Positions 42,804 through 51,841 of a stretch of DNA of 64,000 nucleotides are shown in pieces. The position numbers and the translations under genes were made by a program. The notes beneath the pieces are model-generated. The model did no database searches, was not told where the DNA came from, and saw nothing but the letters and a program-made list of their open reading frames with translations. The stretch is from Evansella tamaricis (GTDB lineage: Bacteria > Bacillota > Bacilli > Bacillales > Salisediminibacteriaceae). Each line of letters begins with the position of its first letter. Within the stretch, counting starts at the first letter, position 1. The stretch is taken from the NCBI RefSeq assembly GCF_019042215.1, contig NZ_JAHQCS010000096.1, forward strand, positions 1 through 64,000. Reading direction: 5' to 3'.

Positions 42804-44177
42804 ATGAACAGATTAAATGAAGAGGCACGTGAGAAGTATTTCGAAACGATCTTCAAGTCACTGAAGAATAAAGATAAGAACGTATTTCTTGAGTATTTTT
42901 TGGAACTGCATCCCACAGATCAGGTGGAATTATTTCAACAACTCTACAAAGATAAAAGACCAATGTTTTATGAGTATTTAACACCAGAGCAATTTGCAGA
43001 GATTTTCCAAGGGTTAGAGGTGGAAGAACAGAAGGAAGTTGTTAAAGAGCTCGATAAAACCTATGCTGCAAGTATGTTTAACCACATGCAAGCAGATGAT
43101 ATAGCTGATTTCTTAGGAGAAATCCATGAACCACACGCGAAAGATATTTTAAACGCCATGGAAAAAGAAGAGGCGGATGAAGTTATAGAACTAATGTCTT
43201 ATCCAGAAGAGTCTGCTGGGGCATTAATGACGAAAGAGTTCATTTCTATAAAAGCTACTGATACTGCATCAGAAGTCATGGATCATTTGAGAAAAAAAGG
43301 ACCTGAGGCAGAAACAGTTTATTACCTCTATGTTGTAGATGCGAAAGATAAGCTAGTTGGTGTTGTTTCTTTACGTGATTTAATTGTAGCCCAATTAAAT
43401 GAAACAATAGAGAATTTAATGAGTACACAAGTTGTGTCAGTTGAATCCCATACAGACCAAGAAGAAGTAGCTAGGTTAATAAAAGATTATGATCTACTTG
43501 CAGCACCGGTAGTAACATCCACAAATGAACTCATTGGTATCGTTACAGTAGATGACGTAATGGATGTACTAGAAGAAGAAGCAACGGAAGACTTTGATGA
43601 TTTCACTGCAGCAAAAGGGGCAACGGATGTTAATATCACGTCCTTTTCTGCAGCAAAAAGGCGTTCCCCTTGGATTATCATGTTAATGTTCTTCGGGTTA
43701 ATTACGGCTGGTGTAATTGGTACATTCGAAGAAACACTGGAAGAAATAGTGATTTTAGCTGTATTTATTCCCCTTATTATGGACTCAGCAGGGAACACAG
43801 GTACACAGTCTCTAGCGGTAATGGTTCGTTCCCTTGCAACAGGTTCATTTGAGAGAAGAGGTTTACTCCATACGATTAAAAGGGAATTTGGCACCGGTTT
43901 AATGCTTGGATTAATTTGTGCCGTTGTATTAATGATCGTTATCCCTTTCCTCTATCCTGAAGGCGGTGTGATATTGGCTGGTATAGTTGGGGTTTCTATA
44001 TTCTTAACCTTAAGTGTGGCTACGATCATTGGTGCGGTTGTTCCGGTTGCAATTAATAAATTGAAATTAGATCCTGCTATTGCATCAGGACCGTTTATCA
44101 CAACCGTTAACGATATATTAGGTTTATTGATTTATTTCTCTATCGCTACCGCATTACTTGATTATTTGCCTCGATAG
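42804..44177 (+). CDS. mgtE: magnesium transporter MgtE
   Basis: About 457 residues with the complete architecture: MgtE_N superhelical domain (about 20-125), two CBS domains (about 130-255, for example VVSLRDLIVAQ and GIVTVDDVMDVLEEE), a plug helix, and the five-helix membrane domain. Pore motifs: PLIMDSAGNTGTQS and LDPAIASGPFITTVNDILGLL. It imports Mg2+ across the membrane and closes when cytosolic Mg2+ binds the N and CBS domains. The start at 42804 follows AAAGGAGG; the longer frame from 42783 includes that site. It is controlled by M-box 2 upstream, and a terminator separates it from the mgtC-like gene. Confidence 0.95.
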   Translation: MNRLNEEAREKYFETIFKSLKNKDKNVFLEYFLELHPTDQVELFQQLYKDKRPMFYEYLTPEQFAEIFQGLEVEEQKEVVKELDKTYAASMFNHMQADDIADFLGEIHEPHAKDILNAMEKEEADEVIELMSYPEESAGALMTKEFISIKATDTASEVMDHLRKKGPEAETVYYLYVVDAKDKLVGVVSLRDLIVAQLNETIENLMSTQVVSVESHTDQEEVARLIKDYDLLAAPVVTSTNELIGIVTVDDVMDVLEEEATEDFDDFTAAKGATDVNITSFSAAKRRSPWIIMLMFFGLITAGVIGTFEETLEEIVILAVFIPLIMDSAGNTGTQSLAVMVRSLATGSFERRGLLHTIKREFGTGLMLGLICAVVLMIVIPFLYPEGGVILAGIVGVSIFLTLSVATIIGAVVPVAINKLKLDPAIASGPFITTVNDILGLLIYFSIATALLDYLPR

Positions 44178-44312
44178 AACTTCTTTTATGTGATGGTTCT
44201 GTGTAGAGAGATACTCCTGTCTAACAGTTAATCATAAGTGAGGTTAGCTTTCTTTTCATGGTGTATCCCTTTATCAGATACTCATTAAACAATGGAAGAT
44301 GGATTTCATGGT

Positions 44313-44346
44313 AAGACACCTTCTTCTTTGAAGGTGTCTTTTTTGA
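44313..44346 (+). terminator. terminator between mgtE and the mgtC-like gene
   Basis: AAGACACCTTC / GAAGGTGTCTT stem followed by TTTTT. Confidence 0.88.
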
Positions 44347-44410
44347 GAGAATTCGAATAATATTACTTGAAAAACGAAATTACACTTATCTTTTGAGAGG
44401 AGGTTATCCC

Positions 44411-45025
44411 ATGGTAGTTGATTTAGAAATTATTCTTAAACTAACATTGGCCTTGTTTTTTGGTATGTTAATTGGCATCGACCGGCAATTAAAGCATAAA
44501 CCTTTAGGTTTAAAAACAAGTATGGTCATATGTGTGGCTAGCTGTCTAGTGACAATTGTTTCCATACAATCATTCCATCTTTTTGCAACCCCTACTTATA
44601 ATGCAATGGACCCAATGCGACTAGCAGCACAGATTGTAAGTGGTGTCGGGTTCTTAGGAGCAGGAGTAATATTAAGAAGAAATAATGATGTCATTTCTGG
44701 ATTAACAAGTGCCGCTATGATTTGGGCCGCCTCCGGTTTAGGGATAGCGGTAGGTGCCGGATTTTACTTTGAAGCATTGATTGCCGTGGTTTTATTAATT
44801 ATAGCTGTAAACTACCTGCCTATGGTTATAAAGTCCGTGGGACCAGCCACTCTAAGAGAAAGAGATGTTTCCGTAAAAATAGTGATGGAGCCAAATTATA
44901 AAATGACGGAGCTAGTTAAAATAGACCCTGCAGTAGCGTCAGGACCATTTATAACAACCATAAATGATTTTGTTGGTTTATTTGTTTATTTATCAATCGC
45001 AACATCTTTACTAAACTATTTGTAA
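44411..45025 (+). CDS. MgtC/SapB-family protein fused to the last helix of MgtE
   Basis: About 204 residues. The first 135 or so are a standard MgtC/SapB membrane domain (GMLIGIDRQLKHKPLGLKTS, then VSGVGFLGAGVILRR and LTSAAMIWAASGLGIAVGAG). After a short linker beginning the usual MgtC soluble part (RERDVSVKIVM), the sequence switches to KIDPAVASGPFITTINDFVG and a final helix. This almost repeats the MgtE C-terminus encoded 850 bases upstream (LDPAIASGPFITTVNDILG). The normal MgtC C-terminal domain is therefore lost. GAGAGGAGG precedes the ATG at 44411. Confidence 0.88.
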   Translation: MVVDLEIILKLTLALFFGMLIGIDRQLKHKPLGLKTSMVICVASCLVTIVSIQSFHLFATPTYNAMDPMRLAAQIVSGVGFLGAGVILRRNNDVISGLTSAAMIWAASGLGIAVGAGFYFEALIAVVLLIIAVNYLPMVIKSVGPATLRERDVSVKIVMEPNYKMTELVKIDPAVASGPFITTINDFVGLFVYLSIATSLLNYL

Positions 45026-45193
45026 CAAGTCAAACAGATGGACATTTTCCCCTATAAAAAAGTAGGGATTCTTACACTCACTGTTGGAACGAATAAATTT
45101 GTTCCACATTTTAAGAATTAGTATAATATTAGAAACTGACCTAAATGTATTGAATAAGTAGTGTCTATATTCATGGAAGGAACGGAACATATC

Positions 45194-45598
45194 ATGTGGA
45201 AGAATATTTTATCGATTGGAATTGGTGGAGCATTAGGTACAATAACAAGGTATTTCTTAAACTTATATACGTTGTTTGTTGGATATCCGATCGGAACCGT
45301 CATTGAGAATATATTAGGTAGTTTTTTGTTAGGTATTTTGACAGCATGGTTTCTGAATCGAAAATCTCGAGAATGGGTAAAGGTGGGAGTGGGCGTTGGA
45401 TTTTGTGGAGGTTTTACAACCATGTCCACTTTAGCTGCAGATTCCTTTTTTCTGGTTCAAGAAGTTTCCATCCTGTCGTTTCTAATCTATTTATTCCTTT
45501 CTTTATTTGGGGGACTTACATTGGCCTTTATGGGATTACTACTAGGAACTAAGTGGAGTGGAGAAAAAACGAATGAATCGGAGGGAGGACTCTCATGA
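45194..45598 (+). CDS. crcB1: fluoride ion exporter CrcB/FluC, first copy
   Basis: About 134 residues, four helices. Motifs: IGIGGALGTITRYF, YPIGTVIENILGSFLLG with the conserved Asn, and VGFCGGFTTMSTLAAD with the phenylalanine box. FluC proteins act as dual-topology dimers that let F- leave the cell. Paired adjacent genes, as here, usually form heterodimers in opposite orientations. The start at 45194 (MWKNIL) is chosen because AAGGAACGG lies 8 nt upstream. Its stop overlaps the start of the second copy (ATGA). No fluoride riboswitch was seen. Confidence 0.92.
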   Translation: MWKNILSIGIGGALGTITRYFLNLYTLFVGYPIGTVIENILGSFLLGILTAWFLNRKSREWVKVGVGVGFCGGFTTMSTLAADSFFLVQEVSILSFLIYLFLSLFGGLTLAFMGLLLGTKWSGEKTNESEGGLS

Positions 45599-45978
45599 AT
45601 GTTCTCTTAGTTGGTTTAGGTGGAGCAGTGGGAGCGGTTGCCCGATATTTACTGGGCGTTGGTATAATGAAAAAGTTTCCACATCCCCCTATTCCAATAG
45701 CAATGCTAGTTGTGAATGTGACCGGATCCTTTGGTTTAGGGATTTTCTTCGCCATCGCTTATGGTGTAATACCATTAGCATCCTACGATGCTCCACTATT
45801 TTTACTTATTGGAATCGGTTTTTTCGGTGCATTTACAACCTTCTCCACCTTTAGTATAGAAACGATACAACTAATAAATGAGAAGCTAATAAAAAAGGCA
45901 ATCCTTTATTTTTGCTTGTCCATTTTTGGCAGCATCGTTACTTTCCTTATGGGATTTTCTCTCGCATTGCTTATATAA
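45595..45978 (+). CDS. crcB2: fluoride ion exporter CrcB/FluC, second copy
   Basis: 127 residues with the same fold: VGLGGAVGAVARYLL, IPIAMLVVNVTGSFGLG and IGFFGAFTTFSTFSIE. GGAGGGACTCTC precedes the ATG, which overlaps the stop of crcB1 by four bases, so the two are translationally coupled. They are expected to form one heterodimeric channel in the membrane. Confidence 0.93.
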   Translation: MNVLLVGLGGAVGAVARYLLGVGIMKKFPHPPIPIAMLVVNVTGSFGLGIFFAIAYGVIPLASYDAPLFLLIGIGFFGAFTTFSTFSIETIQLINEKLIKKAILYFCLSIFGSIVTFLMGFSLALLI

Positions 45979-46003
45979 TCTCTTCTTCACTCCACTCTCA
46001 GTT

Positions 46004-46038
46004 AATTCCTTACTTCATCCAGTAGGGAATTTTTTTTG
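46004..46038 (+). terminator. terminator after crcB2
   Basis: AATTCC-TTACT against AGTA-GGGAATT, followed by eight T. Confidence 0.8.
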
Positions 46039-46131
46039 TTAGTCCCTTTCACTGTAATACTACCAAGAACTTCCCAGCGTATTAACGGGATAGAAAGCCA
46101 TCATATAAAAGAAAGGAGGTAAGGATATAAA

Positions 46132-46596
46132 ATGAAAAAAATTGCTATAACAATTTCCATGGCAACGTTAATCCTTGCTGGTATTACTGGATGTGGTGAT
46201 GCAAATCAAAATGATGATGGAGCAGGTGCTTATCAATATCAGACAGGTCAAGGGACTACAAACGGGCAAACACCTGGGCAAACAGGAATTACTGAAAACG
46301 ATGGTGCACTCGGTGGTCAGGGATTACGTCAATCTGCCCAACGGAGAACGGGAATGTTTACTGGACAAAGAAATAATCCCACGGAGCAAGGGAATGGAAG
46401 CTTTGGAAATCAAGGCTCTAATCAAACGGATCAAACCTGGCGGACAGGTCCAACAGGACAGGAAGGACTTTCACGTCAGAGAGGTCAAATTGGTTATGGA
46501 ACATATGGATCCCGAACAGATCTTGGTTTCAGCCAGAATGGTAATGGAACACATGGTCAAGGGGGCAGTGGTACTGGAAATATAAACAGTAGATAA
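46132..46596 (+). CDS. Gly/Gln/Asn-rich lipoprotein
   Basis: 154 residues. A clear lipoprotein signal (hydrophobic core then LAGITGC, Cys at about 21) is followed by a disordered mature part rich in Gly, Gln, Asn and Thr, with loose repeats such as TGQ, GNG and NQ. No folded domain is apparent. The start resembles the N-terminus of YhcN/YlaJ-type sporulation lipoproteins, but their C-terminal domain is missing, so that link is weak. GAAAGGAGGT precedes the ATG by 12 nt. It is probably anchored on the outer face of the membrane. Confidence 0.75.
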   Translation: MKKIAITISMATLILAGITGCGDANQNDDGAGAYQYQTGQGTTNGQTPGQTGITENDGALGGQGLRQSAQRRTGMFTGQRNNPTEQGNGSFGNQGSNQTDQTWRTGPTGQEGLSRQRGQIGYGTYGSRTDLGFSQNGNGTHGQGGSGTGNINSR

Positions 46597-46649
46597 GATC
46601 ATTTTCATGGAGAAAGCAGAATGGGGCACTAGCAACATCACTATGGAAA

Positions 46650-46698
46650 GAAAACAGTGAGCATTGGATTATCGCTTCCAAGGGCTCACTGTTTTCAA
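46650..46698 (+). terminator. terminator after the lipoprotein gene
   Basis: GAAAACAGTGAGC / GCTCACTGTTTTC, a 13-bp perfect stem with a 21-nt loop. Confidence 0.75.
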
Positions 46699-46784
46699 AC
46701 TTATTAATATGAATGGGACATTAAGTAAATTCGGAAGGAACCGAACTACATACAATCTATTTGCTAGTGATTATACTTATAAGT

Positions 46785-46860
46785 TGGCTCCACAGGTAGG
46801 ACTCGAACCTACGACCGATCGGTTAACAGCCGATTGCTCTACCAACTGAGCTACTGTGGA
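46785..46860 (-). tRNA. tRNA-Asn (anticodon GTT)
   Basis: Read on the minus strand: acceptor TCCACAG / CTGTGGA, D-arm GCTCAGTTGGTAGAGC, anticodon arm ATCGGCTGTTAACCGAT with anticodon GTT, T-arm GTAGGTTCGAGTCCTAC, discriminator G and encoded CCA. All four stems close. It is a single tRNA gene not joined to an rRNA operon within the window. Confidence 0.96.
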
Positions 46861-46994
46861 ATAATTAAAATATCATCTTCAAGACCGACAGTTGATAGTA
46901 TGGAACACACTAGACTTTTTTAAACCTTATAGCATAATATGATTTAATTAACAATTTTCAGTCATTTTAACTAAAAAATCTGTTGAGAATGCTA

Positions 46995-47038
46995 ACTAAA
47001 AAAGGAATGGCATGAAGGAATGGATCTTCATGCCATTA
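46995..47038 (-). terminator. terminator of the MMPL operon
   Basis: AATGGCATGAA / TTCATGCCATT, with CCTTTTTT on the minus strand. It overlaps the last codons of the heptad-repeat gene. Confidence 0.85.
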
Positions 47039-48868
47039 AAACAAGTTCATTAAGCGTTCCCAGAAACTTGGCTTCTCTTCTTCCTCTTCGGTATTTGTTT
47101 CTTCATCATCTATTTCAATTGCTTCTGTCCGAAGAACAAACTGAACAGTGCCTACATTTGTATTCAACTGTGACACAAAGGATATTGGCTCAAAATCTGA
47201 TAAATCGAATTCGTCCATGATCGCGTCGATTTCCTTTTGCAATTGTTCCGGTAAATCACTTGTTTCAGTTGCCAGTTCATTCGTTCCATCATATAGTTCA
47301 CCAACACCACTTTCTAATTCAGATGTTCCATCTGCCAGATCATTAATTCCAGAATCGATTTCCTTGTAGGCACTTGTTAGCTCTGATACTCCGTCTGTAT
47401 ATGTTACTAATCCTGCATGGAATTCACTGTAACTTTCAGAGAGGATGGCTATTCCATCAATTAATTCCTCAAATGCTTCCAATCCTTCGAAACTATCTAT
47501 TCCTCCGCTCATAATATCTTCAAGGGCAGCTAATTGGCGGTTAAGGTCGTTTACAGAGTTAATGGAATCTTCTGTTGTTCGATCAATGTTTTCGAAGGCT
47601 TCATTCATCTCATCAAGCGCTCTTCTTGCCTCTTGAGCTGTATGATGGACTTGCAATAAATGGTCGAGTGTCTCGCGGGCAATTCCAGTTTCATACAATC
47701 TCTCCATATCTTCATCAAATGTTTCGGGAGGCTCGGGAATACGGTTCAGGGTATCTTCTAACTGAGAAAAGGCTTCTGAAACCTCTTTATTAAAATCTGT
47801 AAGATCCGCAACTATATCTTCTATGTTCCCATCAAACTGGAAGAAACCTTCTAACAATTCATGAATATCATCAATATCCAAATCTAAAGATGCACTGCCG
47901 AGTTCATCATTTATCATTGCGAGAGAGTCATCGATCGTTTCCGAAGCATCAATGATATCAGAAGAGGCGTTACTAATTTCCATCATTCCTGCATGAAATT
48001 CACCGGAGCCATCGCTCAAGCGGTGTACTCCATCATTCAATTCAGAAACGCCTGTCAACAAATCAAAAACACCATTATTTATCTCTTTTATGGCATCACT
48101 TAATGTTCGCAGTTCTTTTGTCATTTCATCTGTTTCTAGATCATCCAGTGCCATTGACAATGGAATAGCGGCAATTTCAATTCCCCCCATCTCAAAGTCC
48201 ACCACATCTGCAAGTAAGCTCAAGTCAGCGTCACGATCAGGCATAACGGTATAAGATACTTGCCTCTTTTTACCTGAATTTGCAATGGTACCATCAGGTG
48301 CTTGTATATTACTGATGATGTCCGTATCAAGAGTGAGCGAGAATTGTAACGTATAGTAATCATAAAAAACACGGTTAACCTGCTTATTTTGCGATGTTTT
48401 AATGTTTATCAGTAATCTTCCTTCCTTCCCAGGAAGGTCATGGGGAGAAATTTCTTCTCCATCAAGCATGTAGGAAATCTCTATATTCCAAGGTAACTCT
48501 TCCTCTTCCATATTCCCTTGATAATAAAACCAACCTTTGGAAGCCTCCATTTGAACCGCATTTGTCACTCGCTCTATTTCATTTAAATTTGTTAAATTTT
48601 TGACTGTTGAATAGTTTCCATAATCAATAACAGTACCAGGTTTTTCTATATCTAACATATTAACGACATAGAGATCCGTTAACCCGCCAGTAGCAGTTAA
48701 ACGTCCGTAAATAACCTCATCCTTTGAAGTTACTTTCCCATATGGATTTGTCTCTGCTTCTATATCGTTAGTGGAATCATCATCGCCTTCTATGGGCTCA
48801 GCCATTCCGATTGGAAAGGGGAAGGCGAGAAGTATGGCGAGAAAAATCAGTATTATTCTCTTTTTCAT
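47036..48868 (-). CDS. secreted XXXLXXG heptad-repeat protein of an MMPL efflux operon
   Basis: 610 residues with a signal peptide (to about residue 22), a beta-rich N-terminal half, then long helical heptads of the X-X-X-Leu-X-X-Gly kind (for example GVSELNDGVHRLSDGSGEF, ELTSAYKEIDSGINDLADG). A C-terminal acidic and Pro-containing tail ends in FWERLMNLF. Proteins with this repeat, such as parts of YhgE and actinobacterial relatives, usually accompany MMPL transporters and may extend through the wall as a coiled rod. ATG overlaps the stop of the MMPL gene by four bases. It is probably exported and works with that pump. Confidence 0.8.
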   Translation of the reverse strand: MKKRIILIFLAILLAFPFPIGMAEPIEGDDDSTNDIEAETNPYGKVTSKDEVIYGRLTATGGLTDLYVVNMLDIEKPGTVIDYGNYSTVKNLTNLNEIERVTNAVQMEASKGWFYYQGNMEEEELPWNIEISYMLDGEEISPHDLPGKEGRLLINIKTSQNKQVNRVFYDYYTLQFSLTLDTDIISNIQAPDGTIANSGKKRQVSYTVMPDRDADLSLLADVVDFEMGGIEIAAIPLSMALDDLETDEMTKELRTLSDAIKEINNGVFDLLTGVSELNDGVHRLSDGSGEFHAGMMEISNASSDIIDASETIDDSLAMINDELGSASLDLDIDDIHELLEGFFQFDGNIEDIVADLTDFNKEVSEAFSQLEDTLNRIPEPPETFDEDMERLYETGIARETLDHLLQVHHTAQEARRALDEMNEAFENIDRTTEDSINSVNDLNRQLAALEDIMSGGIDSFEGLEAFEELIDGIAILSESYSEFHAGLVTYTDGVSELTSAYKEIDSGINDLADGTSELESGVGELYDGTNELATETSDLPEQLQKEIDAIMDEFDLSDFEPISFVSQLNTNVGTVQFVLRTEAIEIDDEETNTEEEEEKPSFWERLMNLF

Positions 48869-50931
48869 TTTTCAGTTCCCTCCCTAAAAAAACGTGCTCT
48901 TAAAGTAGTAGTCCCAATTACTTTGTCCAGCAAATATAACAGCGCTGGCAGGAAGAATAGGACCATAATAAAGGCCAGCAATGCTCCTCTGCCAATAAGT
49001 AATCCAATAGACGAAACAATCGGATTAGTTGAGGTGATCCATAAGATAAAACCAACACTGGATAATATCCCAGCGGATATGGAAATGGAAAATGTCTTTT
49101 CATTTAATGTTTTCTTAATCGATTGCCGCGCAGGCATCTCTTTTCGATTCTCCATATAGTTTTCTGTAAATAGAATCGCATAATCCACCGTTGCAGCAAG
49201 CTGGACCGTACTAACCACTAAATACCCAATAAAGACTAACGGAGTATCGGAAAAGTATGGGAAGGATAGGTTAATCCATACCGCAGTTTGGATTGTCAGT
49301 AACAAAACGACTGGAATCGTAATGGATTTAAACGTAAAAAGTAATACGAGTGCGATGGCAATGACTGTTAGGGCATTTACAATGGTATTATCCTTTAACA
49401 CAATCGTTCTCATATCGTATAATGCAACACTTTCACCAAGACTATAATACTCATCACCATAATGGGAGAAAGCTATATCCCTGACTGTTTCTACTGTTTG
49501 GAATGCTTCCTCACCCTCTGATTCTGTATCAGTATAAAGGATGATCTGACTGTAGTTTTCTGAATGAAACCTTTCTGTAATCGATTCATCGAGATATTCT
49601 GGTGGTATTACAGAACTGACAGATTGATTATAGGAAACCACGCTTGTGACACGATCTAGTTTCTGTAAGTCTTGTTCTAGCAATACTTCTCTTGCCACTT
49701 CTCCTCTCGGAACTAACAGTACAATTGGCGTCGACATTCCGAAAACCTCATCGATCGCTATTATATCCGCTCCGAGGCGAGAGGAATCTGGCTGTTCCCC
49801 AATGCCATAAATGAACGTCGTTTCTTTTTGTGCTAAATAACTGGGAACTATGATCAGAAAAACTAGGAATAAGCTTATGAATCTTACTTTCATCACTTTG
49901 TTTCCAATCGTTTTGAAGCTTGGAAACAATGGTTTATGTTCTGTTTTATCGATCCACTTGTAAAATAAAAGTGTTAACGCTGGCAAAAATACCATGACAC
50001 TTATAAAACTTAATAAAATTCCTTTTACAAGGTTAATGCCTAAATCTGCTCCAATTTCAAATTTCATAAACGTCAGTGCCATAAAACCAAAGAATGTAGT
50101 GGCAGCACTTGCAGAAATTGCAGGAAAAGATTTTTTCATAGCAAGCTGCATCGCCTCTTCTGGATTATCAGTTTTCTTACGATAATCGGTAAAACTGTGC
50201 AAAAGAAAAATGGCATAATCTAGGGACACGGCAAGCTGTAAAACTGGAGCAACGGATTGTGTAACAAAAGATATTTCGCCAATAAATATATTTGTACCTA
50301 AATTGATGAGTATTGACACTCCGATTGCTGTTAAGAAAAAGAGGGGTTCTATCCACGATGTTGTCGATAAGATAAGAATGATGATAATAATCGGAACTAA
50401 TAACAAAGCGGCGTACATTGTTTCCGTGAAAGCCATCTTTTGGGAAACAGCGGTTTCGGCGGCTTCTCCAATTAAGGCATTTTCCTCACCGATCAATTCA
50501 TAAATCGCATCAGTAATTACCACTTCTTCCCCTTCTGTTACCGTTAGGGAGAACAGGGCATTGTTTTCGAGATAATACTCCTCAATAATGTTTTCATCTG
50601 CCATTTCTAAAGGGATTTTTAGGTCGATGACGTCATCAAGCCATACGACGTCAGTAACACCTTCGATTTCTACAAGCCACTCTTTATATAATAAGGCTTC
50701 TTGCACCGAGACTTCCCTAATCATCACTTGTGCATTTGGAAGTGTGCTATCAAATTCTTCTTCCATTATTTCAATCGCTTTCGTGGAGGGGGAGTCCTCA
50801 GGTATATAGTCGTTCATGTTGTAATTTATCGGTACAAAAAACTGGATAATGGCACTAATTACAGTTAATATCATAAAAATAATCACAATGGATTTTTTGT
50901 GTTTAATGATCTGGGAAGCGAGGTTTGCCAA
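48865..50931 (-). CDS. MMPL-family RND transporter
   Basis: 688 residues with about twelve helices in two repeats, each with an extracytoplasmic loop. The proton-relay Asp-Tyr pairs are present in TM4 (AVSLDYAIFLLHSF) and TM10 (ATVDYAILFTEN). The family exports lipids, fatty acids or drugs using the proton gradient. TTG start with AAGGAG nine bases before it. It heads an operon with the heptad-repeat protein, and a divergent TetR gene is next to it, a common efflux-control arrangement. The substrate is unknown. Confidence 0.92.
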   Translation of the reverse strand: MANLASQIIKHKKSIVIIFMILTVISAIIQFFVPINYNMNDYIPEDSPSTKAIEIMEEEFDSTLPNAQVMIREVSVQEALLYKEWLVEIEGVTDVVWLDDVIDLKIPLEMADENIIEEYYLENNALFSLTVTEGEEVVITDAIYELIGEENALIGEAAETAVSQKMAFTETMYAALLLVPIIIIILILSTTSWIEPLFFLTAIGVSILINLGTNIFIGEISFVTQSVAPVLQLAVSLDYAIFLLHSFTDYRKKTDNPEEAMQLAMKKSFPAISASAATTFFGFMALTFMKFEIGADLGINLVKGILLSFISVMVFLPALTLLFYKWIDKTEHKPLFPSFKTIGNKVMKVRFISLFLVFLIIVPSYLAQKETTFIYGIGEQPDSSRLGADIIAIDEVFGMSTPIVLLVPRGEVAREVLLEQDLQKLDRVTSVVSYNQSVSSVIPPEYLDESITERFHSENYSQIILYTDTESEGEEAFQTVETVRDIAFSHYGDEYYSLGESVALYDMRTIVLKDNTIVNALTVIAIALVLLFTFKSITIPVVLLLTIQTAVWINLSFPYFSDTPLVFIGYLVVSTVQLAATVDYAILFTENYMENRKEMPARQSIKKTLNEKTFSISISAGILSSVGFILWITSTNPIVSSIGLLIGRGALLAFIMVLFFLPALLYLLDKVIGTTTLRARFFREGTEK

Positions 50932-50982
50932 TCTAGAACAACTCCTTGAAGTTTCACTAACTACTAATTATAATGACACTGT

Positions 50983-50996
50983 GTTGATTAATCAAC
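50983..50996. promoter_or_regulatory. perfect palindrome between the divergent MMPL and tetR genes
   Basis: GTTGATTAATCAAC, 14 bases, in the 139-nt spacer between the two start codons. It is a plausible operator for the adjacent TetR protein. Confidence 0.5.
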
Positions 50997-51070
50997 GAAC
51001 AGTTAATTATCGTATGATGAATAAACAACATATTACAATAAATTGTTGGAGAACTAATGGGGGATTGTTG

Positions 51071-51640
51071 ATGAGTGCTAAATTAGACCGGAGAAAAAAA
51101 TATACACGTCAAGTATTAAAAGAAAGCTTTATAAAAAAATTGAAGGAAAAGCCCTTTTCAAGTATCACTATAAAAGAAATATGTGATTATGCAGACATTA
51201 ATCGTTCCACCTTTTACTCTCACTATAGCGATCTGAAGAATCTTCTCAATCAAATCGAAGATAACATCATCTCAGATTTAAATAAAACACTGTCTGATTA
51301 CAACCACACGAAAAATGAAGAAGCGATTCAAATGATCGAAAAACTGTTAGAATATCTTGCTGAAAATCGGGAAAGTTCGCAAACGTTATTTAGTGAACAC
51401 GGTGATCCCACCTTCCAGAAAAGAGTGATGCAATTAGCACAAAATCACATGTTGAAATCATTAGAAGGAGAGGGAAGTAATCAGACCACCTTTAACTCGG
51501 AGTACTTAAGTATTTATATTGTCAATGGAAGCATCCATGTGGTTCAGCATTGGCTAAAAAACGGGTTAAAAGAAAGCCCTAAAGACATTGCGGAAATGAT
51601 AGCTAATATTTCGTTTAAGGGGTTCTCCGCTTATAAATAA
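51071..51640 (+). CDS. TetR/AcrR family regulator of the MMPL operon
   Basis: About 189 residues. Helix-turn-helix at 10-58 (YTRQVLKESFIKKLKEKPFS then ITIKEICDYADINRSTFYSHY), followed by a helical C-terminal domain of the TetR_C type. The start at 51071 is preceded by GGGGGA; the frame is open upstream to 50849, but that part overlaps the divergent MMPL gene. Likely represses the divergent pump operon via the palindrome at 50983. Ligand unknown. Confidence 0.88.
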   Translation: MSAKLDRRKKYTRQVLKESFIKKLKEKPFSSITIKEICDYADINRSTFYSHYSDLKNLLNQIEDNIISDLNKTLSDYNHTKNEEAIQMIEKLLEYLAENRESSQTLFSEHGDPTFQKRVMQLAQNHMLKSLEGEGSNQTTFNSEYLSIYIVNGSIHVVQHWLKNGLKESPKDIAEMIANISFKGFSAYK

Positions 51641-51841
51641 AATTCGTTTTGCGGGAGCAAGGTGATGGTTACGTTCCATTTTCTCAAGGACCTGGTTTTT
51701 GTCTTTTTACTTTCCCAAATAAAGCGTTTGACGTAAAGTACGGCAAAACTTTACCAAATCAAGGGAAGATACTTTTCTTTGCTCTTTTTTAGAGAATTGG
51801 TGAATACAATGGTTTAGAAGCTTAAATATGGGAGGGTTAAT

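Noticed and set aside
45026-45194. Fluoride riboswitch upstream of crcB1
   Set aside because: The GGNGATGG..CGCC core is absent; only a small GGAAC/GTTCC hairpin is seen.
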